DNA of 64,000 nt from Gemmatimonadota bacterium (GTDB lineage: Bacteria > Latescibacterota > UBA2968): contig PBWH01000009.1 of NCBI GenBank assembly GCA_002727195.1, positions 61,442 through 125,441 on the forward strand, in the 5' to 3' direction. Numbering within the stretch: the stretch's first letter is position 1; each line of letters starts with the position of its first letter. The notes under the pieces were generated by a model. The model saw nothing but the letters and a program-made list of their open reading frames with translations, was not told the DNA's origin and did no database searches. Of this stretch, positions 46,167 to 56,296 are shown piece after piece. Position numbers and translations under genes: made by a program.

Positions 46167-46945
46167 TCAGGGTCGGGTCGGGAGGTAGACGAGCACTGTT
46201 GTCCTCTCTCCGAGAGCGCTGGCAATGTCGAGTCGCCCGCCCCAGGTATGCACCAAGTCATCGATCGTGGAGAGACCGAACCCGGATCAAACGTCGTTCT
46301 CGGTCGTGAAGAACGGGGTCGTAGCACGCTTCAAGGTGTCCATCCCGATCTCGTTGTCTCAGATCGACAGACGAACGAAATCACCCGATTGCGCAGCAGT
46401 GACTTCGATCAATCCGCCCTCCGGAAATGCCTAGTTCTCGTTGTTGAGCAAGTCGATGACGAAGTCATTCCGGTCGGATTCTGTCGCGTGAACCTGGGGC
46501 AATGGATCATCGATCTCGAGACTCAACTGTAATTCTCTCCCCTCCAGGTTGGATTCCGCTTCCCAGACGGCACGTAAGTTCTCCACTGCTTGGAGCACTG
46601 CTGTCTTCAAATCGATGGGATGTGGAACGGAAGAGATATTCTCTCGCAACGCCAGCCCGAGATCGGCGCCACGGCGTCTCGTACGGAGGATATCCTGAAC
46701 GCACTCGAGTACCTCGGGGTCCGAGGACGCCGAACTGATTAGCTCAGCTTGGAGAAGCATGCCCGTAAGCAGGTTGTTTAGGTTGTGGCCGATGCCCGAT
46801 GATATTTCGCAAAGCGCGTGCAGACGATGGTCCTCGATTGTGGACTGGCTGTTGCCCTCCAGAGCGGCCAGTTTGGATTCCTGCGTCTTGCGCCGGGCGA
46901 TCAGCTCTTTTTTTTCAGGTCCTCATACGTGGGGCATCAATGAAA
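46167..46945 (-). pseudogene. Broken histidine kinase (HisKA-HATPase)
   Basis: On the minus strand the frame reads GIGHNLNNLLTGMLL (H-box, near 46790) and LLNNEN-stop-AFPEGGLIEV (N-box). It continues RLSI-stop-DNEIGMDT (G1), PFFTTENDV-stop-SGFGLSTI (F and G2), and ends VYLPTRP. Stops are TAG 46431-46433, TGA 46359-46361 and TGA 46287-46289. An A8 run at 46908-46915 adds a frameshift at the coiled-coil linker. All sequence motifs survive, so decay is recent. No sensor domain or start is visible beyond about 46945. A good promoter lies just upstream. Confidence 0.83.
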
Positions 46946-46980
46946 AAGGACCGCTGCAAGCAGCTGCGACCCGACGAGAA

Positions 46981-47009
46981 AGTATGTCCGCCAAGGGTGG
47001 GAATGTCAA
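46981..47009 (-). promoter_or_regulatory. Consensus-like promoter ahead of the kinase remnant
   Basis: On the minus strand TTGACA (47009-47004), a 17-nt spacer and CATACT (46986-46981). It is the best sigma-70-type match I found in the window, now driving a dead gene. Confidence 0.55.
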
Positions 47010-47149
47010 GATCAAAGCCGGTTAGGCACCGGATGATCGAGCTGGATCTTCCCGTTCCAGCGCCTGGCTGTCCTGCTTCTGAAGAACGATCTCAACTGCG
47101 CGCTTTCTATCTTCATTGATCAGGTGGTGGGTCGCTCCCACCGAGATCT

Positions 47150-47380
47150 TCACTCGATATCTCCTTGGTAAAGTCGCTCCATCTCGTCGCACACTTCTAG
47201 CAACTCGTCCAGCTTGCCGATTGCGTCAACGTGCCCCGACTTCAGCACGACAATCTGGTTGGCCCTGCGAAGCGCTCTACTGCGGTGGTATACCACCAGG
47301 CTGGTTGCGTCGGCTCCCGCAGTAGCGAAGAGTCCCTGCCAGAGTTGTCGTTCTGTCTCGACGTCCAGGGCGCTCGATGG
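47150..47380 (-). pseudogene. C-terminal fragment of an ABC exporter ATPase
   Basis: 77 codons in one minus-strand frame: PSSALDVETERQLWQGLF, SLVVYHRSRALRRANQ and IVVLKSGHVDAIGKLDELL, ending at TGA 47150. This is the D-loop to C-terminal end of an ABC exporter nucleotide-binding domain, with the H-loop SHR changed to YHR. Everything upstream (Walker A, signature, membrane domain) is gone and replaced by an unrelated ABC-F fragment. Confidence 0.75.
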
Positions 47381-47382
47381 GA

Positions 47383-47607
47383 ATAGCCATTCAGTTAGAG
47401 CGCGATTTTGCCCTGAGCGGACTGGACACCGAAGTTCGGATCGATTCGGTCGCCGTCGAGAACCGGACGATCGATCCGTTCCATCCGGTCCAGATACTCC
47501 TATCGGCTCCGGGTACGGATGGCGTGTGACTTGTTGCCCTTAATGTGCGCCCAGTGCGCGAACTGCTTGATCATCACCTCGAGCCGCGCGATCTCCTTGT
47601 CTGGATT
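47383..47607 (-). pseudogene. Internal fragment of an ABC-F ATPase (Uup/EttA-like)
   Basis: The minus strand reads NPDKEIARLEVMIKQFAHWA, KSHAIRTRSR-stop-EYLDRMERIDRPVLDG and IDPNFGVQSAQGKIAL-stop-LNGYS. This resembles the arm/linker of ABC-F proteins between the two ATPase domains. TAG 47500-47502 and TAA 47395-47397 interrupt it. It begins directly beside a terminator (47612-47638) and ends at the exporter fragment, so both ends look like rearrangement junctions. Confidence 0.6.
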
Positions 47608-47611
47608 CAAT

Positions 47612-47638
47612 AAAAAGCTACGAGGATCGCTTCGTAGC
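47612..47638 (-). terminator. Rho-independent terminator after the deacetylase remnant
   Basis: Arms GCTACGA (47617-47623) and TCGTAGC (47632-47638) with an 8-nt loop; on the minus strand it is followed by TTTTTATT. It lies about 100 bp past the remnant's stop, with no ORF in between. Confidence 0.75.
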
Positions 47639-47738
47639 CTTAAACCTTTGATTTCAATTGGTGTGGTGCCGTTCTAAGCGTGCGCCTCTGCGTCAATTTT
47701 GGGCATACGTCTCCCCTGAACGGCTCCATTCCGTCGAT

Positions 47739-47875
47739 TCACTCGAAGCCAGCCTGGAATCGTGAGGCGCAGATGCCCAGGGCGGTCGTGTCGTAATCGC
47801 CTTCCTGCACGATCACAGTCGGTAGATCAAGGCCGGCTACGTGCTCCGCTGGCACCTTGCTCGGACCGGACGATC
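47739..47875 (-). pseudogene. C-terminal remnant of a histone deacetylase/acetylpolyamine amidohydrolase-family protein
   Basis: The minus-strand frame ending at TGA 47739 reads [20 protein letters not shown] then ICASRFQAGFE. This is the family's final signature (LPT-x-x-VQEGGY...G-x-x...F-x-x-GFE), with the second Gly changed to Asp. Nothing upstream is left because the uvrB promoter/leader begins there. The 47639-47738 stretch has no other feature. Confidence 0.6.
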
Positions 47876-47915
47876 CGGCTACATTCGTCAGGGACTTTTC
47901 AGGAGCCTTGAGAGT

Positions 47916-49907
47916 ATGCCGGATTTACGCGTAGAAGCCCCGTTCGAACCGTCGGGAGACCAGCCGAGAGCGATCGATGAGCTGGTGACCGGTATCGAGA
48001 GGGGAGACAAATATCAGACCCTGATGGGGGCGACGGGAACAGGCAAGACCTACACGATCTCGAAAGTGATCGAGTCGGTTCAGAAGCCCACGATCGTGAT
48101 CTCGCACAACAAGACGCTGGCCGCCCAGCTCTACGGCGAGTTCAAGGCCTTCTTCCCGGACAATGTCGTCGAGTATTTTATTTCATATTACGATTACTAT
48201 CAGCCCGAAGCCTACAAACCCGTTACAGACACGTATATCGAGAAAGAAGTCGATATCAACGACGAGATCACGCGTCTGAGGCTGCGTGCGACGAGCGCCC
48301 TGCAGTCCAGGCAGGACGTGATCATCGTTGCCAGCGTGTCGTGCATCTACGGGATCGGGAATCCGGACGAGTATGATCGCCTACACGTTCAACTCAAAAA
48401 GGGGGAGGAGATCGACCGGGACGAGATGCTCCGGAAACTCGTCGACATCCATTTTACCCGGAACGATCTGGCCTTCGAGCCCGGGACATTCCGGGTCCGG
48501 GGTGACGTCGTCGAGATTCGGCCGATGGAACAGGAGCTGGCCGTCCGCGTTGAGCTATGGGGCGACGAAGTCGAAAACATCTCGATGATCAATATCCTGA
48601 CGGGTGAGGTGGTCGACGAAACGCAAGAGATGTCAATCTTCCCAGCCAAGCATTTCGTGACCTCGGGAGACCGGATCGAGCGGGCGATCCTGGACATGGA
48701 GGTCGATCTGGCCAAGTGTTTGGAGCAGTTCCGCACCGAGGGCAAGCTGCTGGAGGCCCAGCGGCTGGAGACGCGGACACGATATGACATCGAGATGATG
48801 CGCGAGATTGGCTTCTGTCCCGGTATCGAGAACTACTCGCGATACATCGATGGACGTCAGCCGGGTGAACCGCCCTATGTGCTACTCGACTTTTTCGGCG
48901 ACGACTACCTGATGGTGATCGACGAATCCCACGTGACCATGCCCCAGGTGCGGGGTATGTGGAAGGGGGATCGCACGCGTAAAGAGACTCTGGTCGAGCA
49001 CGGGTTCCGACTGCCGGCTGCGGTGGACAACCGCCCACTATATCACGAGGAGTTCGAGGGCAAGATTGGGCAGGTCGTGTTTATGTCCGCGACGCCGGCT
49101 GACTACGAACTCGAGAAGAGCGAGGGTGTGGTCGTCGAGCAGATCATCCGGCCCACCGGTTTGCTGGATCCCAAGATCGACGTGAGGCCCGTACGCGGTC
49201 AGGTCGACGACCTGGTCGAGGAGGCGCGTGTCCGGATCGAGCGGGACGAGCGGGTCCTCGTCACGACGCTGACCAAGCGGATGGCCGAAGACCTTTCGGA
49301 CTACCTGCGGGACATCGGGATCAAGGCGCGATACGTGCACTCCGAGATCGATTCGCTGGACCGTGTCGAGATCATCCGCGATTTGAGGCTGGGCAAGTTC
49401 GACGTTCTCGTTGGCGTGAACCTGCTGCGTGAAGGACTCGACATGCCCGAGGTGAGTCTGGTGGCTGTTCTCGACGCAGATAAAGAAGGTTTCCTGCGAT
49501 CGGAACGGTCGCTCATCCAGACGGCCGGACGCGCCGCACGGAACGCGGGAGGCGTCGTCATTATGTATGGGGACAAGATCACCGACTCGATACAGCGTAC
49601 GATCGACGAAACGAATCGTCGACGAGCACTTCAGGAAGCCTACAACGAGGAACACGGGATCACGCCAGAGACGGTATTCAAGTCGGAAGAGGAGATCATC
49701 CAGGCCACACGGGTGACGGTAGATGCGAAGATGGAGGATGACCGGATCGCCGAGCCCGAGACATCTTATGACCTGAATAAGGATCCGACGGAGTTGATTG
49801 CAGAGCTCGAGAAACAGATGTCAGCTGCGGCTGCGGATCTCGACTTCGAGAAGGCGGCGGAATGCCGTGATGAGATCGTTCGTATTAAAGAGAAGCTGCT
49901 TAGCTGA
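47916..49907 (+). CDS. uvrB: Excinuclease ABC subunit B
   Basis: 663 aa from ATG 47916 (AGGAG 10 nt upstream); the frame back to 47841 lies over the deacetylase remnant. Walker A GATGTGKT is at 38-45, the beta-hairpin [10 protein letters not shown] near 92-101, and the helicase motifs [15 protein letters not shown] and QTAGRAARN follow. The C-terminal UVR domain ([20 protein letters not shown]) binds UvrC. Damage verification in nucleotide excision repair. It is followed 24 bp later by nadC. Confidence 0.96.
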   Translation: MPDLRVEAPFEPSGDQPRAIDELVTGIERGDKYQTLMGATGTGKTYTISKVIESVQKPTIVISHNKTLAAQLYGEFKAFFPDNVVEYFISYYDYYQPEAYKPVTDTYIEKEVDINDEITRLRLRATSALQSRQDVIIVASVSCIYGIGNPDEYDRLHVQLKKGEEIDRDEMLRKLVDIHFTRNDLAFEPGTFRVRGDVVEIRPMEQELAVRVELWGDEVENISMINILTGEVVDETQEMSIFPAKHFVTSGDRIERAILDMEVDLAKCLEQFRTEGKLLEAQRLETRTRYDIEMMREIGFCPGIENYSRYIDGRQPGEPPYVLLDFFGDDYLMVIDESHVTMPQVRGMWKGDRTRKETLVEHGFRLPAAVDNRPLYHEEFEGKIGQVVFMSATPADYELEKSEGVVVEQIIRPTGLLDPKIDVRPVRGQVDDLVEEARVRIERDERVLVTTLTKRMAEDLSDYLRDIGIKARYVHSEIDSLDRVEIIRDLRLGKFDVLVGVNLLREGLDMPEVSLVAVLDADKEGFLRSERSLIQTAGRAARNAGGVVIMYGDKITDSIQRTIDETNRRRALQEAYNEEHGITPETVFKSEEEIIQATRVTVDAKMEDDRIAEPETSYDLNKDPTELIAELEKQMSAAAADLDFEKAAECRDEIVRIKEKLLS

Positions 49908-49931
49908 CCAGTGTGACCGAATGGACAAACC

Positions 49932-50789
49932 ATGACCGAACTGAAACGCAAAGACATCCAGCCGCTGATCGATGTGGCACTCTCGGAAGACGTCGGCTCC
50001 GGGGATATCACGAGCAACTGGACCGTGCCAGATTCCATGACGGCGTCGGCGGATTTTGTCGCGAAGGCGACCGGGGTCGTCTCCGGGCTTCAGGTGGCCG
50101 CCTGGGTGTTCGACACGGTTGATGGGTCCGCAGCATTCGAATCCAAAGTGTCGGACGGGGAGCGTGTGCATCCCGGCGACCTGATTGCGACCGTGTCGGG
50201 GCCGGCGCGGGGCCTTCTCACGGGCGAACGAACGGCGCTGAACTTCCTGCAGCGGATGTCGGGGGTGGCGACTCTGACCTGTCGGTATGTCAAGCAGACC
50301 CTGGGCACCGATGCCACCATTCTGGATACCCGGAAGACCATTCCGGGCTGGCGGAAGCTCGACAAGTATGCCGTCGCGGTCGGGGGAGGGAAGAACCATC
50401 GGTTCGGGCTCTTCGACATGGTGCTGATCAAGGAAAACCATATCGAAGCCGCAGACGGTATCGGGCCTGCTGTCAATGGGGTAAGGAAGCACCTGAACGG
50501 GAATGCCGATGACGTCAAGATCGAGGTGGAGGTCAAGACGTTGATCGAACTCGAAGAGGCGATGATGGCCGCTGTGGACTGGGTGATGCTGGACAACATG
50601 GGTGTAGACACGATGGTTGAGGCCGTGCAGATGGTCCGGAATCAGAGAGGTGGTCCACTCCTAGAGGCGTCAGGGAACGTCACTCTAGATCGGGTCAAAG
50701 AGATCGCTGGGACGGGTGTCGACTACATCTCCGTCGGTTCCCTGACCCATTCGGCGACGGCTCTGGACATCAGCATGCTGTTCCGGTAG
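49932..50789 (+). CDS. nadC: Nicotinate-nucleotide pyrophosphorylase (carboxylating)
   Basis: 285 aa. Signatures in order: EDVGSGDITS (19-28), GERTALNFLQRMSGVAT near 97, ILDTRKTIPGWRKLDKYAV near 137, GGGKNHRFGLFDMVLIKENH near 156, EVEVKTLIEL near 200 and MLDNMG near 219. Makes nicotinate mononucleotide from quinolinate and PRPP in NAD synthesis. Probably co-transcribed with uvrB (24-bp gap). Confidence 0.95.
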   Translation: MTELKRKDIQPLIDVALSEDVGSGDITSNWTVPDSMTASADFVAKATGVVSGLQVAAWVFDTVDGSAAFESKVSDGERVHPGDLIATVSGPARGLLTGERTALNFLQRMSGVATLTCRYVKQTLGTDATILDTRKTIPGWRKLDKYAVAVGGGKNHRFGLFDMVLIKENHIEAADGIGPAVNGVRKHLNGNADDVKIEVEVKTLIELEEAMMAAVDWVMLDNMGVDTMVEAVQMVRNQRGGPLLEASGNVTLDRVKEIAGTGVDYISVGSLTHSATALDISMLFR

Positions 50790-50884
50790 GCTGCAGCGCG
50801 ATTTATCTTCGGCCGGGCTCGGGAAACTGTGCGGGGCATCTTTGTGTCTGGTGCGACGAGAAACGGTCCTTTCCGGGGGGCCTC

Positions 50885-53533
50885 GTGTCGGTCCTGATCT
50901 TCACATTGTATCTGCTCGCCGGCGTCCCCTCCGCACCCGCGGCGGAACTGGAAGACGCGTTCGGCGATCGGGCAAGTCAGGCGACTACCGCTCTGATTAC
51001 CGCTGTGGTCGGAGCCGACTCCGCGGAGATCTACGAATCTTTCGACCGAGCAGAACAGGCCGCCTACATCGATCGGTTTTGGCGTTCGCACAACCCCCCT
51101 CTCCACAAGTACTACTTTTCCCACCACCTGGGTATCCGCCGATACAGCGTATCCGACTATTTCTTCGAGCGGATGGACAAAATCCCGGAGCTGTTCAAGC
51201 TGTATGTGAATCGACCTGATGAATCGGTCGTTCGCTCGGCTGATTCGCTGTCCGCAATTCTGATATCCCGTCTGCCTGACGATCCCGTCGCACAAAGCGC
51301 GCGCGGCTATGTTCTGCTCGAGGCTGGTAAGTTTATCGAGGCCGATCGGGCCTTCCTAGAGGCGCTGAAGAAGAATCGGAGTTTTGCCGAGGCCCGGAAC
51401 GGTCGGGCGCTCGCCCTGCTGGCCTAGGAAAAACGAGGGGCGAAGGCGCTCGAGGAGTTCCGGAGCGTTTCGTTGGTGGACGCCGAGTATGCCGCCGCGC
51501 CGTATAACCTTGCGATGGGGCATCTCGTGATTCGGAGTCGTGAGGTCGGGCGCTGGTTCGAGAAGGTCATCGAGAACTTCCCAGATCATCCAGATGTGCA
51601 TTACAAGCTCGGCGCCTACCACGAGGCAGGCCTGGTCCTGGAGAAGGATCCGAACCTGGAGCAGGCGGCGTTGGCGTATCAGGGGCAGGTGGATGTCAAT
51701 CCCGATCCAGGCAAGACCTGGTTTCAACTCGGGAGTGTGCTGCTGAAGTCGGGGAAGGCCGATGCTGCAGTCCACGTATGGACGCGCCTGATGGTGGAAC
51801 GCCCCAACTTCAGGTCCAGATATCTGACGCAACTGATCGAGGTCTATCAACTGGCGGGGAAGATCCGTGAGGTTGGAGAAACGGCGGCCGAACATATCTC
51901 GGGTCTGGACGACAGTACGCGGGCACTGTTCAGTGACATTTCGATCATCGCGACCGAAGAGGAGAGGCTCACATACCAGGAGATGGATAGCTGGGAGCGG
52001 CTTGCGTTTACGCGTCTGTTCTGGCAGAAGCGTGATCCCTCTCCAGCAACGGATGAGAACGAGCGTCGGGTCGAACATTACCGGCGTATCATCTATGCCA
52101 TGCATGAGTTCGGGCAGGTTCGATGGCCCTGGGATCGTCGTGGTGAGGTTTATGTGCGGTATGGAGAACCGAGGCACAAGAGTCGGTGGGATAACGCACG
52201 CTTCGAATTCCATCCAGATGTAATCAGAGTGAAGGATCGACTTCAGGAACAGCTCCCGATTGCCGCACGACAGGAAATCATCGCCCGGTCCAGGCGGATT
52301 AGTCAGTCGATTCGAGAGCGGGAATCGGGAACGCTCGATGTGGGTGACTTCGAGGGGGGCGAGTTCGAGTTGAATGCCAACAGACGTCTGTACTCGAGCA
52401 ATGAGAGGACGGAAGGAAACAGCTACGGGACGAACTCTTTCACCTCGCTCGAAAGGATGGGGCCAACGAGATTCGGGGCATGCCGCTGTATCCGGTCGAA
52501 CCGGACAAGCCGTGGGAGTACTGGATCTACCCATACATCAACGATGGCATCGAGGTGGTCTTTGTTTCTCAGAGGTACCAGGAGGATTTCGACTATCCTG
52601 GGCTGCCTCAGGGAGGTCGCGCCGAGTCATCCAAGAACACTGTGGTCTGGACCCAGAGGCGTCCGGAGACAGTGGTTGCTGCAGCCGTGAGTCGTAAGAG
52701 CGATGTCTATTTTCAGATGGCATCGGTGATCCTGGTCACGTCCGAGTCTGCTGACTTTATCGGCGATGGACGCGCCTCATGTCTCGAGCTCTACTTCGGC
52801 GTACCTCTCGAGGGCTTGAAGACCGTCACGCCCGACACCGGCACTTTAGCCCGAGGCGTCGCGGTTTTTTCGCTCGATTGGAAGCCTCTCTACCGAAAGC
52901 GAGACACGATCCGCTATCTGTCGGATCCAGAACGGCCGGGGCAGGTGGCTGCGAGTGAATCGGCGTTGACTCTGCCGCCGGGGTCGTATCAGATCGGGTC
53001 GGAATTTCGCGACGTCGGCGGTGATGCCTTTGGAGCCCGATACGATACCATCACCGTTGAGCCATAGATCCCGGGTACTCTCGCCATCAGTGATATCGAG
53101 CTCGCGAGCGAAGTGTTCGAGGACTATCGGGAAGTAATCAAGGGGGCTGAGCGTCATCCCCAACCCGACCCGTACCTACACGACAGAAAAGCCCTTCCTG
53201 ATCTACTACGAGATCTATGACTCGCAACGGGATGATTTCGGGTAATCGCGATACCGGGTGACCTACACGATCCGTGCTTCGGCGCACGAAGGTCGCTTCT
53301 TCAGCAAAGTAATCAGGTCGATCGGGAAGGTTCTGAAGGACGAGCAGAAGGAGACGGTGACGATCTCAACTGACCAGGTGGGCTACCGACGGGACCACAG
53401 CGAGTATATTGGGCTGGATGTGTCCAGGTCTAACGAGGGGAAATACGATCTGGTCGTCACGGTTACGGATATGGTGACGGGGGACTCGGTGACAAAGGAA
53501 ACTTACTTCTGGTTGAGGAAGCCTGCAGACTGA
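50885..53533 (+). pseudogene. Broken GWxTD-domain/TPR protein
   Basis: A secreted protein begins at GTG 50885 with a signal-peptide-like LIFTLYLLAGVPSAPAA. YIDRFWRSHNPPLHKYYFSH, a TPR-like region and DSWERLAFTRLFWQKRDPSP, then VRYGEPRHKSRWDN follow, all typical of GWxTD proteins. Lesions: TAG 51425-51427, a frameshift near 52475, TAG 53065-53067, a frameshift near 53145 and TAA 53243-53245. The C-terminal beta-rich part ends at TGA near 53531. The separately open pieces (50885-51427, 51473-52690, 52480-53067, 53258-53533) are one dead ~880-codon gene. Confidence 0.85.
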
Positions 53534-53557
53534 ACTAGGAAATCTGGCCTCTATCAA

Positions 53558-53582
53558 CGTCCCCAGCCACAGGCTGGGGACG
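53558..53582. repeat. Palindrome of the GTCCCC/GGGGAC type
   Basis: Arms CGTCCCCAGCC (53558-53568) and GGCTGGGGACG (53572-53582) with a 3-nt loop. It is a variant of the GTTCCCAGG palindromes and lies between the GWxTD pseudogene and modC. The rest of 53583-53713 holds no recognised feature. Confidence 0.75.
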
Positions 53583-53713
53583 AGAGTATAGCTGGGAATA
53601 GACCCGGGCCGTTTTACGAAAAAAGCTCAGGCGGCCCGATCCAGTAGGAGGCACGCTTTTAGTCGCCAACTTAAGGTGTCGTGACGAAAGTAGCCCGCCT
53701 GGCAATCACGAAT

Positions 53714-54793
53714 CTAAGTCACGTCTGGACCGACTCGGATGGAGTGGGTCTTCACAAGACAGACAACACGTTCCCCCTTGCTCAGTCCGAGCTCCCGCAC
53801 AGCCTCTCCGGTTACCTCCACCGCAAGCCGCTTCCCGATGTCTACGGTCACCAGCTTGCGGCCATCAACGTCCGCGATATCTGAGACCCTTCCTTCGATC
53901 GCGTTTCGAACGCTGATTCCCGCTGGCCTGCTCCGGCACAGAATAATGTCGTTGGCCCGTATCCCGATGAAGATCCGCTTCCCCGGCTTGCGATCGCTGC
54001 CAGGAATTACCCATTCACTCTGACCATATCGAACGTGCGTGACGCCAGAGTCCGCATCGTTGGAGATCACGTCGACGGGAAGGACATTCTCGAACCCGTG
54101 CGCCTCGACGAGGGGGAGGATCTCGGTGTGGTGGGCGATATTGAAGAAGTCTCCAGCGGCAATGACCTTCCCTTCCTGAAGGACGATCACCTGCCCGGTC
54201 AACTGAAGGATTTCCGCAACAGAATGGCTGACATACAGAATCGGCAGACCGAGGTCCGAGCGGATGTGCCTGAGGTAGGGGATGATCCTGTCTTTGAGGC
54301 CCTGGTCGAGGGCGGCCAGCGGCTCGTCCATCAGAAGCAGCTTTGGAGAAGCCAGAATGGCACGGCCAAGCGCGACCCGTTGGCGCTCGCCACCCGATAG
54401 CGATGCCGGATACCGATCCGTGAGTGTCCCGATCTCCAGCAGGTCTACTATCGTCTCCACCTGGAATCGACGTTCCGATGCGGGCCGGAGGTCGAACCCG
54501 TAGCGCAGATTGTCTGAAACCGACAGGTGAGGGAAAAGCTGGTCGTCCTGGAACACGTGACTGACACGTCTCTGGTCGGGAGGGAGATCGATGCCTCGTT
54601 CTGACGAGAACAGGATCTCGTTGTCCAGGATGATCTCGCCCTGATCGGGTCGCATCAAACCGGACACCGTGCACAGGAGGGACGTCTTCCCCGAACCCGA
54701 AGGGCCGAAGATCGCCGTCACGGAGTAGGGGCACTCGACGTCCACTTCGAGCGTAAAGGGCTCCAGGTCCCGACAGACTCGGATGGTGAGCAC
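53714..54793 (-). CDS. modC: Molybdate ABC transporter, ATP-binding protein
   Basis: 359 aa. Walker A GPSGSGKTS (30-38), signature LSGGERQRVALGRAI near 133, Walker B LLLMDEPLAALD near 155 and H-loop YVSHSVAE. The C-terminal ~70 residues form a TOBE/MOP-like domain (ISVRNAIEGRVSDIADVDGR, VEVTGEAVRELGLSKGERV) that binds oxyanion, as in ModC. Energises molybdate uptake. The GTG start overlaps the modB stop by 1 nt. Confidence 0.94.
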   Translation of the reverse strand: MLTIRVCRDLEPFTLEVDVECPYSVTAIFGPSGSGKTSLLCTVSGLMRPDQGEIILDNEILFSSERGIDLPPDQRRVSHVFQDDQLFPHLSVSDNLRYGFDLRPASERRFQVETIVDLLEIGTLTDRYPASLSGGERQRVALGRAILASPKLLLMDEPLAALDQGLKDRIIPYLRHIRSDLGLPILYVSHSVAEILQLTGQVIVLQEGKVIAAGDFFNIAHHTEILPLVEAHGFENVLPVDVISNDADSGVTHVRYGQSEWVIPGSDRKPGKRIFIGIRANDIILCRSRPAGISVRNAIEGRVSDIADVDGRKLVTVDIGKRLAVEVTGEAVRELGLSKGERVVCLVKTHSIRVGPDVT

Positions 54794-55470
54794 TATGACT
54801 TCCTCAGACGCCGTGAAAGGTATTCGCTGGCCACCATCACTGCGAGGGACAGGAGAACCGAGAGGATGACAAGTCGTGCAGCGGCCGCCTCTCCGCCGGG
54901 TTGATTCAGGTAGGTGAAGATCGCTGAGGGAATGGTTCGGGTTTCGCCCTGGATGTTGGAGACGAAGGTGATTGTCGCCCCGAACTCACCCAGGCTGCGA
55001 GCGAACGAAAGTAGCGCCCCTACGAGCAGTCCGGGGGAGGCAAGCCGGAGTGTCACTGTGGCAAAGGCCCGTAATTTTCCGGCGCCGAGCGTGCGTGCGA
55101 CGCCCTCAAGGCGTGGGTCGACCCCCTCTATCGCTAGCCGGATGGCTCGGAGCATCAGCGGAAATCCAACGACGGCCGAGGCCAGAACCGCGCCCTTCCA
55201 GTCGAAGGCGAGGCGGATTCCCAGCCCGTCTTCCAACCATCCTCCGAGCCAGCCGCGTCTGCCGAAAAGGAGGAGGAGCACATACCCGGTGACGACCGGG
55301 GGAAGGACCAACGGCAGATGACACAGACCATCGAGGATCGACTTGCCGGGAAAGTCCGTGCGCGCCAACAGCCATCCGAGTGCGATGGCAAAGGGGAGGC
55401 TCAAGGCCACGCAGAAAACTGCCACGCGTAGCGAAAGGAGGAGAACTTCTGACTCAGCAGGCGTCAACAT
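54793..55470 (-). CDS. modB: Molybdate ABC transporter, permease
   Basis: 225 aa integral membrane protein with five hydrophobic segments and the EAA loop (AIEGVDPRLEGVARTLGAGK, near 130-149) that contacts the ATPase. PLVLPPVVTGYVLLLLFG is the ModB/CysT-type element. Overlaps modA and modC by 1 nt each, so the three are one translationally coupled unit. Confidence 0.94.
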   Translation of the reverse strand: MLTPAESEVLLLSLRVAVFCVALSLPFAIALGWLLARTDFPGKSILDGLCHLPLVLPPVVTGYVLLLLFGRRGWLGGWLEDGLGIRLAFDWKGAVLASAVVGFPLMLRAIRLAIEGVDPRLEGVARTLGAGKLRAFATVTLRLASPGLLVGALLSFARSLGEFGATITFVSNIQGETRTIPSAIFTYLNQPGGEAAAARLVILSVLLSLAVMVASEYLSRRLRKS

Positions 55471-56222
55471 CAGTCGCTCAGGTCCTTGAATCCGTGCTTC
55501 CTGAGAATCTGCCTGGATCGTTCGGAGGCCAGGAGGTCGAGAGCGTCCCGAGTGCGGCGTCCTGACTTGCCGTGAACGATCGCGATCGGATAGACGATGG
55601 GTTCGTGCAGATCCGAGCGAATCCGTCCTGCTACTCGCACACTGTCACTAACTCTCGCATCGGTGGCATAGACAATGCCCATCTCGCATTCACCCCGCTC
55701 GACAAGCGCCAGTGCCGCCCGAACGTCTACAGCGGGCGCTATCCTGTTTTGCAGACGTTTCCACCAGCCAAGCCTTTTCAAAGCCTGCTTCGCGTAGACC
55801 CCGCCTGGCACGTGGTCCGGATCGGCTATGGCAACTCTCCCCAGGAAAGCATCTGCGATGTTGAAGCCACGGTTTAGCGAGATTCTGTCCGGGCCATCCT
55901 GGGATGCGATCAGGACCAGTCCGTTGCCCACCAAATCCATTCTTGTCGATGCTTCGATCAGGCCCGCCCGGTCAAGATAGTCCATCCACTGAGTGTTCGC
56001 CGACACGTATAAATCTGCCGGAGCGCCCATTTCAATCTGTCTGGCTAGGGCGGACGAGCCCCCCGACGAAATTCTGAGGTCGATGCCCTGTGCCCTTGCT
56101 GAATCTGCAAGTTCCTCCAGGACGCCGGCCAGGCTGGCCGCCGCGTAGACCGTCACGGGTCGTTCGGCATTCGCCGGAGTGCACAGAGCAAGAAAGAGGA
56201 TTACGATAATCAGAGCGGTCAT
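55470..56222 (-). CDS. modA: Molybdate-binding periplasmic protein
   Basis: 250 aa. Signal peptide at 1-19 (TALIIVILFLALCTPANA). The mature start VTVYAAASLAGVLEEL and later GSSALARQIEMGAPADLYVSA and ECEMGIVYATDA match ModA oxyanion-binding loops. First gene of modABC and 74 bp after selD. A molybdate supply next to a selenium-activation gene suggests Mo/Se enzymes such as formate dehydrogenase elsewhere (inference). Confidence 0.93.
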   Translation of the reverse strand: MTALIIVILFLALCTPANAERPVTVYAAASLAGVLEELADSARAQGIDLRISSGGSSALARQIEMGAPADLYVSANTQWMDYLDRAGLIEASTRMDLVGNGLVLIASQDGPDRISLNRGFNIADAFLGRVAIADPDHVPGGVYAKQALKRLGWWKRLQNRIAPAVDVRAALALVERGECEMGIVYATDARVSDSVRVAGRIRSDLHEPIVYPIAIVHGKSGRRTRDALDLLASERSRQILRKHGFKDLSD

Positions 56223-56296
56223 GGAATAGCGAATATTCGTCGTGGATCGACTCCGGTCAACGACGGGCGTATGCGAGGTTGGGTGTGAAGCAGATG

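Noticed and set aside
47041-47122. Small 34-codon ORF starting MKIESAQLRSFF between the exporter fragment and the kinase promoter
   Set aside because: No ribosome-binding site strong enough, no family, and it lies in a decaying region.
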